A stretch of DNA of 64,000 nt from [Clostridium] citroniae WAL-17108 (lineage in GTDB: Bacteria > Bacillota > Clostridia > Lachnospirales > Lachnospiraceae): assembly GCF_000233455.1 (NCBI RefSeq), contig NZ_JH376426.1, positions 180,496 to 244,495 of the forward strand, read 5' to 3'. Below are positions 25,230 to 33,661 of the stretch, piece by piece (the stretch's first letter is position 1; every line of letters begins with the position of its first letter). The position numbers were made by a program, and so were the translations under genes. The notes beneath the pieces are model-generated. The model saw nothing but the letters and a program-made list of their open reading frames with translations. It was not told the DNA's origin and ran no database searches.

Positions 25230-26283
25230 AGCGTTCCATGCCATGGGACAACAGCTTTTCCACCAACTGGTCCTTGCTGATCCCCCTGGCCTCCCACAGC
25301 ATGGGGTACATGCTGATGGCTGTAAATCCGGGCATGGTATTGATCTCGTTAAAGACCACCTCGCCATCGTCCTTTACAAAGAAATCCACGCGGGCCAGAC
25401 CGTATCCGTCCACTGCCCGGAATATATCCATGGCAGCTCTGCGCACACGCTGGGCGGCCCCGTCCGGGAGTTCAGGATCTGTCACGGTACGTGACTCCTC
25501 GTTAAAATACTTGGCATCAAAGTCATAAAACTCTGCGGCTGCCAGGATCTCTCCCACTCCTGAGGCTTCCACCGCACTGGCGCCTCCTCCGAACACAGCG
25601 CATTCAATCTCCCGTCCCACAATGGTCTCTTCCACCAGTATCTTCCTGTCATGGCGGGCCGCCTCTGTAAGTCCGTCCATCAGCTCCCGCCTGTTGTCAG
25701 CCTTGCTGATGCCCCTGGAAGAGCCTGCATTGGAAGGCTTGATGAACACGGGATAGGGAAAGTGCTTTTCAATCCGTTCCGCCACCTGGTCCATGGCAGA
25801 CAGTTCTTCCCTGTACACCGCCTCGTATTCCGCCTGGCGTATTCCCAGGTCCGACACAATGATTTTTGTATACAGTTTATCCATGGATACTGCCGAAGCC
25901 AGAACACCGCAGCCCACGTAGGGAATCCGGGCCAGTTCCAGAAGTCCCTGGATGGTGCCGTCCTCGCCATACAGCCCGTGAAGGACGGGGAACACGACAT
26001 CCAGCTTCACCTCTTCTATCTTATCTCCATCCATCAGGATCATGCACTTCCTGGTAGCATCCGGCGAAAGCAGGGCTGTCACAGTACCTCCTCTCCAGGC
26101 ACCAGTCTTCACATCATCCAGTGAGTCCGCCTTGATCCAATGTCCTTCTTCTGTGATGCCTACCAGCAATACATTGTAACGTGTTCTGTCTATGTGCTCT
26201 ATAACATTGGCAGCCGACATACAGGACACAATGTGCTCTGATGACTGTCCGCCAAATATAACTGCAGCTGTTAGTTTGCTCAT
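25222..26283 (-). CDS. ddl: D-alanine--D-alanine ligase
   Basis: ATP-grasp ligase making the D-Ala-D-Ala dipeptide for peptidoglycan, 353 residues. Seen: N-terminal VIFGGQSSEHIVSCMSA, the substrate loop GSSRGISK, and the Mg/ATP site VVFNEINTMPGFTAISMYP near the C-terminus. AAGGAGA precedes the ATG. It is divergent from spoIIR and followed by the DUF1934 gene. No vanH or vanX homologue is adjacent, so a housekeeping ligase rather than a vancomycin-resistance D-Ala-D-Lac ligase is most likely. Confidence 0.96.
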   Translation of the reverse strand: MSKLTAAVIFGGQSSEHIVSCMSAANVIEHIDRTRYNVLLVGITEEGHWIKADSLDDVKTGAWRGGTVTALLSPDATRKCMILMDGDKIEEVKLDVVFPVLHGLYGEDGTIQGLLELARIPYVGCGVLASAVSMDKLYTKIIVSDLGIRQAEYEAVYREELSAMDQVAERIEKHFPYPVFIKPSNAGSSRGISKADNRRELMDGLTEAARHDRKILVEETIVGREIECAVFGGGASAVEASGVGEILAAAEFYDFDAKYFNEESRTVTDPELPDGAAQRVRRAAMDIFRAVDGYGLARVDFFVKDDGEVVFNEINTMPGFTAISMYPMLWEARGISKDQLVEKLLSHGMERYA

Positions 26284-26330
26284 GTCAGTCTCCTTTTAGT
26301 CCGCAAAAAATGCGCTTGGTTCATGATTAT

Positions 26331-26358
26331 AGTATATCATATGTGGCAATAATTACAA
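26331..26358 (-). promoter_or_regulatory. Candidate ddl promoter
   Basis: Minus-strand TTGTAA (26358-26353), 16-base spacer, TATACT (26336-26331), about 45 bases before the ddl ATG. On the plus strand the same stretch holds GGCAATAATT (26345-26354), which fits the loose sigma-F -10 pattern expected for spoIIR, but I find no good matching -35. Confidence 0.4.
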
Positions 26359-26427
26359 ACAGAAATTAATTTGGCAAGTAGGGCCAATTTATCAAAAAAC
26401 TTTGATTTCAGGAGGTTTTAACATATT

Positions 26428-27063
26428 ATGAAATACAAAATCAGCCTGTGCATATCCGCACTTTGTTTTTTAACCGCATTTCTCATCACACTGGCCGGCC
26501 GAACCACCGGGGAGGAGGCCCTGGCTTCCCGCATCGCCCCGGAAATCCTTCGTTTCCATATATTGGCGGAAAGCGACAGCGCCCAGGATCAGGCTCTTAA
26601 GCTGGGTCTTAAAGGACTGGTCCTGGACTATGTCCACAGCCAGGTACCGGACAGCTCCGGCAAAGAGGAACTCATAACCTGGTTGGAAAACAATAAGACC
26701 AGCATCGAAACCATGTCCGAGGAATGGCTTTCGGACCAGGGCAGCGACCATCCGGTGACACTGGAAGTCACACAGGACTATTTTCCCACCAAGGCATACG
26801 GCGACATGGTATTTCCCTGCGGCACTTATGACGCTGTGAGGATCACCATAGGCAGCGGAAAAGGACACAACTGGTGGTGTGTCCTCTATCCTTCCCTCTG
26901 TTATACGGATTCCATCCGCGCGGTTGTGCCTGATTCCTCCAAACAGACCCTGGCCTGTCTCCTGGATGAGGATGACTATCGTTCCCTGCTGGCCCAAAAA
27001 GACAAGGACGGTAAAAAACCGGAGGTCCGGGTCAGGTTCCGTTTCCTGGACCTGCTGCAATAA
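26428..27063 (+). CDS. spoIIR: Stage II sporulation protein R
   Basis: Secreted signalling protein made in the forespore that triggers SpoIIGA processing of pro-sigma-E in the mother cell. 211 residues with an N-terminal signal/membrane segment (residues 4-24). Family motifs are clear: RFHILAESDSAQDQALKL, then GSGKGHNWWCVLYPSLCYTD. AGGAGG lies 12 bases before the ATG. It is divergent from ddl and shows that this organism belongs to an endospore-forming lineage. Confidence 0.93.
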   Translation: MKYKISLCISALCFLTAFLITLAGRTTGEEALASRIAPEILRFHILAESDSAQDQALKLGLKGLVLDYVHSQVPDSSGKEELITWLENNKTSIETMSEEWLSDQGSDHPVTLEVTQDYFPTKAYGDMVFPCGTYDAVRITIGSGKGHNWWCVLYPSLCYTDSIRAVVPDSSKQTLACLLDEDDYRSLLAQKDKDGKKPEVRVRFRFLDLLQ

Positions 27064-27083
27064 GTATTCCCAAATAAAATATA

Positions 27084-27320
27084 TTAAAGCGCCTTCTGTC
27101 CGTCCAGCAATTCCTGAAGCGCCTCATCGCTCACATCGATCCACACATCCTCTTCCTCTGCATTCAGGCCCAGGTACTGGGCCAGGGTGCGGGGATCATC
27201 ACTGTTGTTCCAGCGGCTGATATACCGGTCTATCTCCTCAAAGGGGATCTCCCCTGCCAGATAACGCTCCTTAAAGGTTCCTTCTTTTAATGCTTCTTTC
27301 CTGTCCAAATCTTCCTCCAT
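27084..27320 (-). CDS. Small acidic protein of unknown function
   Basis: 78 residues, acidic, predicted helical (MEEDLDRKEALKEGTFKERYLAGEIPFEEIDRYI then DDPRTLAQYLGLNAEEE). The start codon overlaps the stop of the GntR gene (TAATG) and has GGAG upstream, so translational coupling is likely. I do not recognise the family. The coupling to a regulator and the absence of membrane segments suggest a small cytoplasmic protein. It is convergent with spoIIR. Confidence 0.75.
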   Translation of the reverse strand: MEEDLDRKEALKEGTFKERYLAGEIPFEEIDRYISRWNNSDDPRTLAQYLGLNAEEEDVWIDVSDEALQELLDGQKAL

Positions 27321-28027
27321 TACCTTCTCCCCCGGCCTACAGCCGCGCTGTCCATTTCCTGCTCCTTGATATTGCGGGAAACCGTGATCTCCTGGTTATC
27401 AATATGCTCCCTGGCCGCGTTCTTGGCCTCCGCGATATTGCGGTTTCTCAGGGCCTTCAGAATGTGCTCATGCTCCACCAGAAGGACCTGGCGCTTATCC
27501 TCATCCTTTATGTACTCCAGGCGGTATCTGTACATCTGTTCCCGAAGATTGTTAAGCATCTGAACCAGCTTGTCGTTGCCTGTCCCCTGGTAGATCACAT
27601 CATGATAATGCTCATCTGTCTCCGCAATAGCCATTGCCTCTCCCCTGGCAATGGCATTCCTGAAGCTTCCCTGGACCCGCTCCAGCTCATCCATATCTTC
27701 CTCGGACATCCTCTGACAGGCCAGTTCTATGGCCAGTTCCTCCAGGGAACGGCGCACCTCCAGCACATCCCTCAGGCTCCGCTCAGATATCTTGGCAACC
27801 TCGGCGCCCTTTCTGGGTATCATCAGCACCAGGCCTTCCAGCTCCAGTTTGCGGATGGCCTCCCTGATGGGTGTGCGGCTGACCCCCAGCTTTTCCGCCA
27901 GCTGGATCTCCATGAGACGCTCTCCCGGAGCCAGCTCCCCCTTTAATATAGCCTGCCTTAATGTATTAAATACAACATCCCTCAGCGGCAGGTACTCGTT
28001 CATGTTAACCTTAAAATTATTTTCCAT
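27320..28027 (-). CDS. GntR-family transcriptional regulator (FCD domain)
   Basis: 235 residues from the ATG at 28027. An N-terminal winged helix (LMEIQLAEKLGVSRTPIREAIRKLELEGLV) is followed by an all-helical FCD effector domain with conserved Asp and His residues (DEHYHDVIYQGTGN and EHEHILKALRNRN) that bind a metal and carboxylate in this subfamily. It lies 48 bases after ispE. The effector and targets cannot be deduced; ispE-GntR linkage may simply be co-transcription. Confidence 0.92.
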   Translation of the reverse strand: MENNFKVNMNEYLPLRDVVFNTLRQAILKGELAPGERLMEIQLAEKLGVSRTPIREAIRKLELEGLVLMIPRKGAEVAKISERSLRDVLEVRRSLEELAIELACQRMSEEDMDELERVQGSFRNAIARGEAMAIAETDEHYHDVIYQGTGNDKLVQMLNNLREQMYRYRLEYIKDEDKRQVLLVEHEHILKALRNRNIAEAKNAAREHIDNQEITVSRNIKEQEMDSAAVGRGRR

Positions 28028-28075
28028 TGTATCAAACCCCTTTCCTCCATGATTTGCCATGACTGATATACTCTA

Positions 28076-28972
28076 TTACTGATTTCTTCTCACATTAAAA
28101 AAGTTAGTCAGGTAGACCTGCCTTGCAAGCTCTGAAGCCTGCCCAAACCGAAGCGCCTCATAAGCTGACTGGGCCGCTCTTGGATTGGTAAAAAGCCCGA
28201 ATACGGTGGGACCGCTGCCGCTCATCATGGCGTTTACCGCCCCGTAATCCCGCATCACCTGTTCGATCTTTGCAATCACCGGATACGTTTCCCCGGTTAC
28301 CAGTTCCAACACATTGCCGAATTTACCGGCCACCTCCATCAGGTCCCGGCGGCGGATCGCATCCACCATTCCGTCTATATCCGGGTGGTCTTCCGGGGCC
28401 AGCTCCATGGCATCCAGTCTCTCGTACACGGTCTTGGTGGAAACGCTGATACCCGGTTTTGCTATGAGCACCTGGCACTGTGGCATGGGAGGCAGCTCGG
28501 AGAGCTTTTCACCGATCCCCTCGGAAAGAGCGGTTCCCCGCATCAGGCAGTACGGGATGTCAGCCCCCAGCGTCACGCCTCTCTCCATCAGATCCCTGGT
28601 GGTAAGGCCAAGCCCGAACATCTTGTTCACGCCAAACAGCACCGAGGCAGCGTCCGTGCTTCCGCCTGCCATGCCCGCGGACACGGGAATGAACTTGCGC
28701 AGATGAATGGCAACCCCCTGCCTGATATGGAACTCATCCATCAGAAGCTTTGCAGCCCTGTAAGCCAGATTCTGCTCATTGGTAGGCAAATAGAACAGGT
28801 TGGTCTCAATCCGTATGCCCGGCTCGCTGGTCCGGTACAGGTCAATACGGTCATGAAGCCCAACGGTCTGCATGATCATCCGCACTTCGTGGTATCCGTC
28901 CTGGCGCCTGCCCAGCACATCCAGGGCCAAATTGATCTTTCCATATGCTTTTAAGCGTAAATGTGTAATCAT
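28076..28972 (-). CDS. ispE: 4-diphosphocytidyl-2-C-methyl-D-erythritol kinase
   Basis: GHMP-family kinase of the MEP isoprenoid pathway, phosphorylating CDP-methylerythritol at the 2-hydroxyl with ATP. 298 residues. Seen: N-terminal AYGKINLALDVLGRRQDGYHEVRM, the glycine-rich ATP loop PVSAGMAGGSTDAASVLFG near residue 100, and the C-terminal MSGSGPTVFGLF. GGAG precedes the ATG. It heads the ispE-GntR-small-protein unit. Confidence 0.97.
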   Translation of the reverse strand: MITHLRLKAYGKINLALDVLGRRQDGYHEVRMIMQTVGLHDRIDLYRTSEPGIRIETNLFYLPTNEQNLAYRAAKLLMDEFHIRQGVAIHLRKFIPVSAGMAGGSTDAASVLFGVNKMFGLGLTTRDLMERGVTLGADIPYCLMRGTALSEGIGEKLSELPPMPQCQVLIAKPGISVSTKTVYERLDAMELAPEDHPDIDGMVDAIRRRDLMEVAGKFGNVLELVTGETYPVIAKIEQVMRDYGAVNAMMSGSGPTVFGLFTNPRAAQSAYEALRFGQASELARQVYLTNFFNVRRNQ

Positions 28973-29120
28973 ACCTGCGCTCCTCTATATGTAAATTGCT
29001 GACACTGTTCAGGACATTCATTTTCCCTCTGTTCTGAACTGTTACAAATTGTTTGTATTTCTGTTTTTATAATACATTATATTGTATACAATACTTTCAG
29101 GTTTTTTTCAAGTTAAAAAT

Positions 29121-29149
29121 GAAAAAACCGGCAGATTTTTTTCTGCCGG
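29121..29149 (-). terminator. Intrinsic terminator after DUF624 gene
   Basis: Stem CCGGCAGA (29128-29135) with TCTGCCGG (29142-29149), followed on the minus strand by a run of six T. It begins eight bases past the stop of the DUF624 gene. Confidence 0.88.
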
Positions 29150-29156
29150 CCGGAGA

Positions 29157-29891
29157 TTATCTGCTCTTTAAATTTTCAATTGCCTTTTTCATGGCCTCGT
29201 CCTCCTCACCCAGCATGGGCGTGGAATCAGAATGTACCTTGTCCTCATCTTCCTTGGGAATGTACTTCTTAAAGATCATGGTAAAAAAGTAAGAATTGAC
29301 AAACGCAATCAGCGGCATTCCAAAAAGCATCAGGAGCATGGAAGCCTGGGGCAGGTAAAACAGGCTGAAATAGGAGGCGGCCACCATGCCCGCATCAATG
29401 ACAAGGATGCCAATGGTCTGCAGCAGATGCCGCACCGACATAAAGAACGCGTTCATGATGGTCCGCTTTACCGGGTTATAGAACCTGGCCTGCAGTGGGA
29501 ATACGTAGGTGAGGATAAACATGTAGATTAAAAGCATTCCCCCTGACACAGCGGTGAGAACTGTCTTTAATATACCTCCAAGGGCCATCTGTCCGCTGAT
29601 AAAAAACCAGAAGTCCACCGACAGCACCAGTCCTGCCGCCAGCAGGATGAGCCAGATGGCAGTTGCCTGCTTAAAATTATTCTTAAAGGACCGGAAAAAG
29701 GAACGGATGGTGGAATCATCCTCATCCCTTGCCAGTTTCAGGGTTACATAATATACGGCCGTAGTGGAAGCGCCAATGGTGAACACAGGGATGGAGCAAA
29801 TGATCCACAGGATGTTGAGGAGGATCAGATCTCCCAGCTTGCCTATGAACCTCCACACCGGATTGTCATAATTGAATAAACCTTGCAACAT
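29157..29891 (-). CDS. DUF624 (YesL-family) membrane protein
   Basis: 244 residues from the ATG at 29891 (GAGGACG upstream). The N-terminus NPVWRFIGKLGDLILLNILWIICSIPVFTIGASTTA is the DUF624/YesL signature. About five to six membrane segments are followed by an acidic cytoplasmic tail of about 40 residues. Relatives often sit beside sugar ABC transporters and glycosidases. None is adjacent here. Function is unknown. Confidence 0.9.
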   Translation of the reverse strand: MLQGLFNYDNPVWRFIGKLGDLILLNILWIICSIPVFTIGASTTAVYYVTLKLARDEDDSTIRSFFRSFKNNFKQATAIWLILLAAGLVLSVDFWFFISGQMALGGILKTVLTAVSGGMLLIYMFILTYVFPLQARFYNPVKRTIMNAFFMSVRHLLQTIGILVIDAGMVAASYFSLFYLPQASMLLMLFGMPLIAFVNSYFFTMIFKKYIPKEDEDKVHSDSTPMLGEEDEAMKKAIENLKSR

Positions 29892-30110
29892 ATACCGTCC
29901 TCTTCTTTCTGTAAATAGATTTTCAAACACACTTCAGAACTATTCTATCATATTAAACAGAAAATGCAAAGAGTTATAACATGCCCTACCCCCCTGCGCC
30001 ATATATCAATCATTTTCATAAATTTTTAATGTGCCCCTTTTCCCATTCTATGGTATACTAACAGGAAATACCATATGAACAATACATAAAATGGAAGGAA
30101 CAGCATTTCT

Positions 30111-30782
30111 ATGTCCGTAAGAAAAGAAGCTGAGGCTGAGAAACAAAAGTTAAAGAACATGTCCTGGAAGGACAGGGCATGGTATGTATGGGAATATTAT
30201 AAATTCCACATCCTGGCCCTGATACTGGCAGCCGGCGCCCTGTGGACCGTGGGCACCATGATCTACCGCCAGACTTTTACCACCCGGCTGTCCATAGCCG
30301 TCATCAATGATAGGGCGGGAACCACCAGTTCCACCGCCGGTCTGGAGGCAGGGCTTAAGGAGGCCCTTGGATGCGGCAGCAAGGACCTGATCGAATTTAA
30401 CGAAGGCCTGTCTGCAAGCTTTAGTGAAGACAGCATGTCCCAGTACGATTATGCAACTCTTGCCAAGATATCCGCACTGGTGGCCAGCAGGTCACTGGAT
30501 GTGGTCATAGGGGACCAGGCCTCCATTGACCACTATGCCTCCATCAATGCGTATCAGAACCTGGAGGAGTATCTGCCTCCCGAACTTTACCACAAGGTGA
30601 AGGACCATATATACCGTGCCAATGATGAACAGGGCAGCTTACAGCCCTTTGCCATTTCCCTGGAGGATACCGCCTTTGCCCAGGAAACCGGGATCCTTAT
30701 GGATCCTCCCTATCTGGCGGTGATATCCAGCGCTCCGCATAAAGAAGCTGCCCTTGTGATGGTCGGGTACCTGTTTCCCTGA
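30111..30782 (+). CDS. Single-pass membrane protein, unknown function
   Basis: 223 residues: a charged N-terminal helix (residues 1-30), a Trp/Tyr-rich juxtamembrane stretch, one membrane segment at about 32-52, and an extracellular domain of about 170 residues. The outer domain resembles a small solute-binding or lipoprotein-like fold (VINDRAGTTSSTAGLEAGLKEAL, ALVASRSLDVVIGDQ), but I cannot name a family. Its last 30 bases enter a 27-base tandem repeat, and its 3' end overlaps the convergent GNAT gene by 86 bases. Confidence 0.8.
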   Translation: MSVRKEAEAEKQKLKNMSWKDRAWYVWEYYKFHILALILAAGALWTVGTMIYRQTFTTRLSIAVINDRAGTTSSTAGLEAGLKEALGCGSKDLIEFNEGLSASFSEDSMSQYDYATLAKISALVASRSLDVVIGDQASIDHYASINAYQNLEEYLPPELYHKVKDHIYRANDEQGSLQPFAISLEDTAFAQETGILMDPPYLAVISSAPHKEAALVMVGYLFP

Positions 30783-31554
30783 CCGGTGGTTGGGTACCTG
30801 CATCCCCGGTTGGTGATCGGTTATCTGCTTCCCTGATTGGGGGCAGAATGCGGGTTTCTCTGATACATTCCATTCCCAGGCGTTCCGCCATCGCGCGGCT
30901 CGCCTGGTTTTTTTCATCGATCAGGGCGCACAGCCTGACATCCAGCACCTCATGGGCATAGTCCATGATGGCGGAAACAGCCTCGGCCCCATACCCCCGG
31001 CGCCTGTACGGCCGGAAAATGTGATATCCCAGCTCCAGCCACGGCACGGTCCGGTCCGGATCGTTTTGGTATAAAAGCTCCTCCATCTCCTCCGGAAGCC
31101 TGGGATTGGAGACCCCGGCCATTCCCACCAGCACATCCGTCTCTTTCTCCGTCAGGGCCCAGGTCCCGTATTCGTAAAATCCATACTGCCTGTCTATGTA
31201 TAGGGCCAGAAGCTCCCGGGAACGGAACACGCCCTCCTGGGCACCGTACTCCTCCTCAGGTATATGATCCGCATCCTCCTCCACAAACTCCCGTATGACC
31301 AGCCTTCCTGTGGAGGCAATGAGCCAGGGCAACCCCAGATGCCGGCGCAGCACCAGCTGTGCCAGTTCCCGGCTGGCATCCTCAAACCCGGGAATAACAT
31401 AGGAAACGCCCTTTAAATACCATTTATTTCCATCTCCCTGAACGCCAATAATGGCCCTCCCGGCTGCTTGCGCTGCCAGAAGGGCCTCAGGCTCATCAGA
31501 TATAATCACCGGATGGGATACTCCATCCAGTTGGATCCTATATTCGATTACCAT
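30697..31554 (-). CDS. GNAT-family acetyltransferase with repeat-bearing C-terminus
   Basis: 285 residues. The central/C-terminal GNAT domain (about 90-245) has the acetyl-CoA loop ELGYHIFRPYRRRGYGAEAV and the AERLGM element, as in RimJ/RimL-type N-acetyltransferases. The first 85 residues form an extra domain of unknown kind. The last 45 residues are Pro/Thr/Arg-rich and come from a 27-base tandem repeat (three 9-residue units). This tail overlaps the convergent membrane-protein gene and may be a recent extension. Substrate unknown. Confidence 0.85.
   Translation of the reverse strand: MVIEYRIQLDGVSHPVIISDEPEALLAAQAAGRAIIGVQGDGNKWYLKGVSYVIPGFEDASRELAQLVLRRHLGLPWLIASTGRLVIREFVEEDADHIPEEEYGAQEGVFRSRELLALYIDRQYGFYEYGTWALTEKETDVLVGMAGVSNPRLPEEMEELLYQNDPDRTVPWLELGYHIFRPYRRRGYGAEAVSAIMDYAHEVLDVRLCALIDEKNQASRAMAERLGMECIRETRILPPIREADNRSPTGDAGTQPPVRETGTRPSQGQLLYAERWISPPDREDP
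30753..30833. repeat. 27-base tandem repeat, three imperfect units
   Basis: Units at 30753-30779, 30780-30806 and 30807-30833 share a GG(T/A)(C/T)GG(G/T)TA(C/T)CTG core and end in CCC. The stop codon of the plus-strand membrane protein is the first bases of unit two. All three units are read in frame in the minus-strand GNAT gene. Confidence 0.8.
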
Positions 31555-31578
31555 ACACGGCCTGCCTTTTACTGTTGC

Positions 31579-32097
31579 TTACACTGTCTCCGGTTCCGGA
31601 TATGTCTCCCCAAAGGTTTCCACTGTCATGGACTTGATCTTCTGCTCCTTCATGGGACGGTCATTATAATCCGTCTGCACATCCGCGATCTTGTTCACAA
31701 CATCCATACCCTCTGTCACCTTTCCAAATCCGGCATAGGCACCGTCCAGATGCGGGGAAGTGGCATGCATGATAAAGAACTGGGAGCCGGCAGAGTCCGG
31801 CATCATGGATCTGGCCATGGAAAGAACGCCTGCCGTGTGCTTTAAATCATTCTTAAAACCATTCTGCGAAAACTCTCCCTTGATAGAGTAGCCCGGACCG
31901 CCCATACCGTTTCCGTTGGGGCATCCGCCCTGGATCATGAATCCGCTGATTACACGGTGGAAGATCTTCCCGTCATAAAAGCCCTTGTTTACAAGGCTGA
32001 TGAAGTTGTTAACTGTATTGGGTGCGATCTGCGGATATAACTCAGCCTTCATCACATCCCCATTGTCCATGGTAATGGTAACTACTGGATTTGCCAT
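31579..32097 (-). CDS. Cyclophilin-type peptidyl-prolyl cis-trans isomerase
   Basis: Catalyses proline isomerisation during protein folding. 172 residues, a single cyclophilin domain without signal peptide, so cytoplasmic. Active-site motifs: FHRVISGFMIQGG with the catalytic Arg, QFFIMHATSPHLDG, and GFGKVTEGMDVV. The ORF follows a MATE gene on the same strand with a 71-base gap containing a hairpin. Confidence 0.96.
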   Translation of the reverse strand: MANPVVTITMDNGDVMKAELYPQIAPNTVNNFISLVNKGFYDGKIFHRVISGFMIQGGCPNGNGMGGPGYSIKGEFSQNGFKNDLKHTAGVLSMARSMMPDSAGSQFFIMHATSPHLDGAYAGFGKVTEGMDVVNKIADVQTDYNDRPMKEQKIKSMTVETFGETYPEPETV

Positions 32098-32120
32098 CTT
32101 ACTATTCTCCTTTTATCAAC

Positions 32121-32144
32121 GGCCGGATAAGGCCGGCCTTTTTT
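32121..32144 (+). terminator. Hairpin with T-run on the plus strand
   Basis: GGCCGG (32121-32126), loop ATAAGG, CCGGCC (32133-32138), then six T. The T-run reads on the plus strand, but flanking genes are on the minus strand. It could stop antisense transcription or act as a 3' stabilising hairpin for the MATE transcript. Confidence 0.5.
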
Positions 32145-32168
32145 CTTTTCTAACTATAACAAATTCCG

Positions 32169-33563
32169 TCAGGTTTGTCCAGACGCTCCCTCAGATGCGG
32201 TCCGGTCATCCCTCTGCATTTTCCTGAAAATGCGGCACAGCATGAATACGGCAGCAATAGCCAGTACAAATTCCGCTGTAAACTGCGCATAGGCAAGGCC
32301 GTACAGGGGAAACAGCCGGTTCAGCACATAGAGGGCCGGTATCTCTAATACGATCTTTCGCAGGATGGCAAAGCTGAGGGCGGCCCGCCCCATGCCCACG
32401 GCCTGGAACACGCCCACGGCAAGGAAATCCATGCACAGAAAGGACAGTCCCAGACAAAAGCCCCGCAAAAACCGTGTGCCGTACGCAATAATGCTCTCAT
32501 TGTTCATAAAGGACCGTATCAGGGTGCCTGCGCCAAAATAATATCCCAGAGATACCACGATCAGGAAGGGAAGCAGGGTCCTGACGGCAAAGATCACGGT
32601 CTCCTTCATGCGCTTATGGTTCCCGCTGGCATAGCTGTAGCTGATCAGGGGCATGATTCCCTGGGAGAATCCCATGGCCACCTGCATGGGCACCATATTG
32701 ATCTTCTGGGAAATGCCCATGGCCGCCACTGCCTGGGCACCGTAAGATGAAGTGAAATTGTTCAGTATGGTCATCCCGGTCACGTTGAGAAGGTTCTGGA
32801 TGGCAGCGGGGATGCCCACGCCGCACACGCCCAGCACAACGGCCTTTTGCATGGAAAATTTCTTAGGCAGGATACACACAAAGGTATTCTTTCGCCTGAC
32901 ATACAATAGTACAAAAAAGTAAATGCAGGCAACGCAGTTGGACAAAAAGGTGGCCAGTCCTGCTCCTGCCGCCCCCATGTCCAGCCCCCATGGAAGGATA
33001 AAAACAGGGTCCAGGATAATGTTGAGAAAGCAGCCGCTCATGGTTCCAATGCTGGCGTGGAGGGCCGATCCCTCAGAGCGTACCATGTAGGCCATGACCA
33101 CGTTGAGAATGGCAGGGGCTGCCCCGAAGAGAACAGTCCACTTCAGGTATCCCAAAGTGGCTTCCATGGTGTTGGCGTCCGCCCCCAAAAGCACCAGCAG
33201 GGGATGGAGGAATACGGTGCACAGAAGGGAAAACAGAATGCCGCTGAACAGGGCGCAGTAAAACCCAAAGGCCGAACTTCTTCGGACCGCCTCATAATCC
33301 TTCCTGCCCAGCGCCCTGCTCATCATACTGGAACTTCCCACTCCAAACAGGTTGTTCACCGCATTAAAAGCCAGCAAAACCGGTGCAGCCAGCGTAACAG
33401 CCGCGTTCTGCACCGGGTTATTCATCATACCTACAAAATATGTATCTGCCAGATTATAGATCACCATGACCAGCGAACTGAGGATCGTGGGCACCGCCAG
33501 CTGCATCACTGCTTTTGGTACCGGTGTCTGCTCGAATAATATGGTCTTATTATTGTCTATCAT
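32169..33563 (-). CDS. MATE-family multidrug/cation efflux transporter
   Basis: 464 residues with about 12 membrane segments arranged as two similar halves. The start at 33563 (GGGGG site seven bases upstream) gives MIDNNKTILFEQTPVPKAVMQLAVPTILSSLVMVIYNLADTYFVG-like N-terminus, typical of the NorM/MepA-like branch. It exports cationic compounds using a Na+ or H+ gradient. Located 98 bases downstream of the DapA-family gene, it might be in the same transcript. Substrate unknown. Confidence 0.93.
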   Translation of the reverse strand: MIDNNKTILFEQTPVPKAVMQLAVPTILSSLVMVIYNLADTYFVGMMNNPVQNAAVTLAAPVLLAFNAVNNLFGVGSSSMMSRALGRKDYEAVRRSSAFGFYCALFSGILFSLLCTVFLHPLLVLLGADANTMEATLGYLKWTVLFGAAPAILNVVMAYMVRSEGSALHASIGTMSGCFLNIILDPVFILPWGLDMGAAGAGLATFLSNCVACIYFFVLLYVRRKNTFVCILPKKFSMQKAVVLGVCGVGIPAAIQNLLNVTGMTILNNFTSSYGAQAVAAMGISQKINMVPMQVAMGFSQGIMPLISYSYASGNHKRMKETVIFAVRTLLPFLIVVSLGYYFGAGTLIRSFMNNESIIAYGTRFLRGFCLGLSFLCMDFLAVGVFQAVGMGRAALSFAILRKIVLEIPALYVLNRLFPLYGLAYAQFTAEFVLAIAAVFMLCRIFRKMQRDDRTASEGASGQT

Positions 33564-33661
33564 GTCAAAACCCCCTTGCCTGAAACGCCGTCCAACCGCG
33601 GACGCCTTTTTTATTTTATCATGCCAGGGGGTATAAAACAAGATGGTTCATACTGCACTTA

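Noticed and set aside
25222..26283. Vancomycin-resistance D-Ala-D-Lac ligase
   Set aside because: No vanH, vanX or vanRS neighbours and the context is housekeeping.
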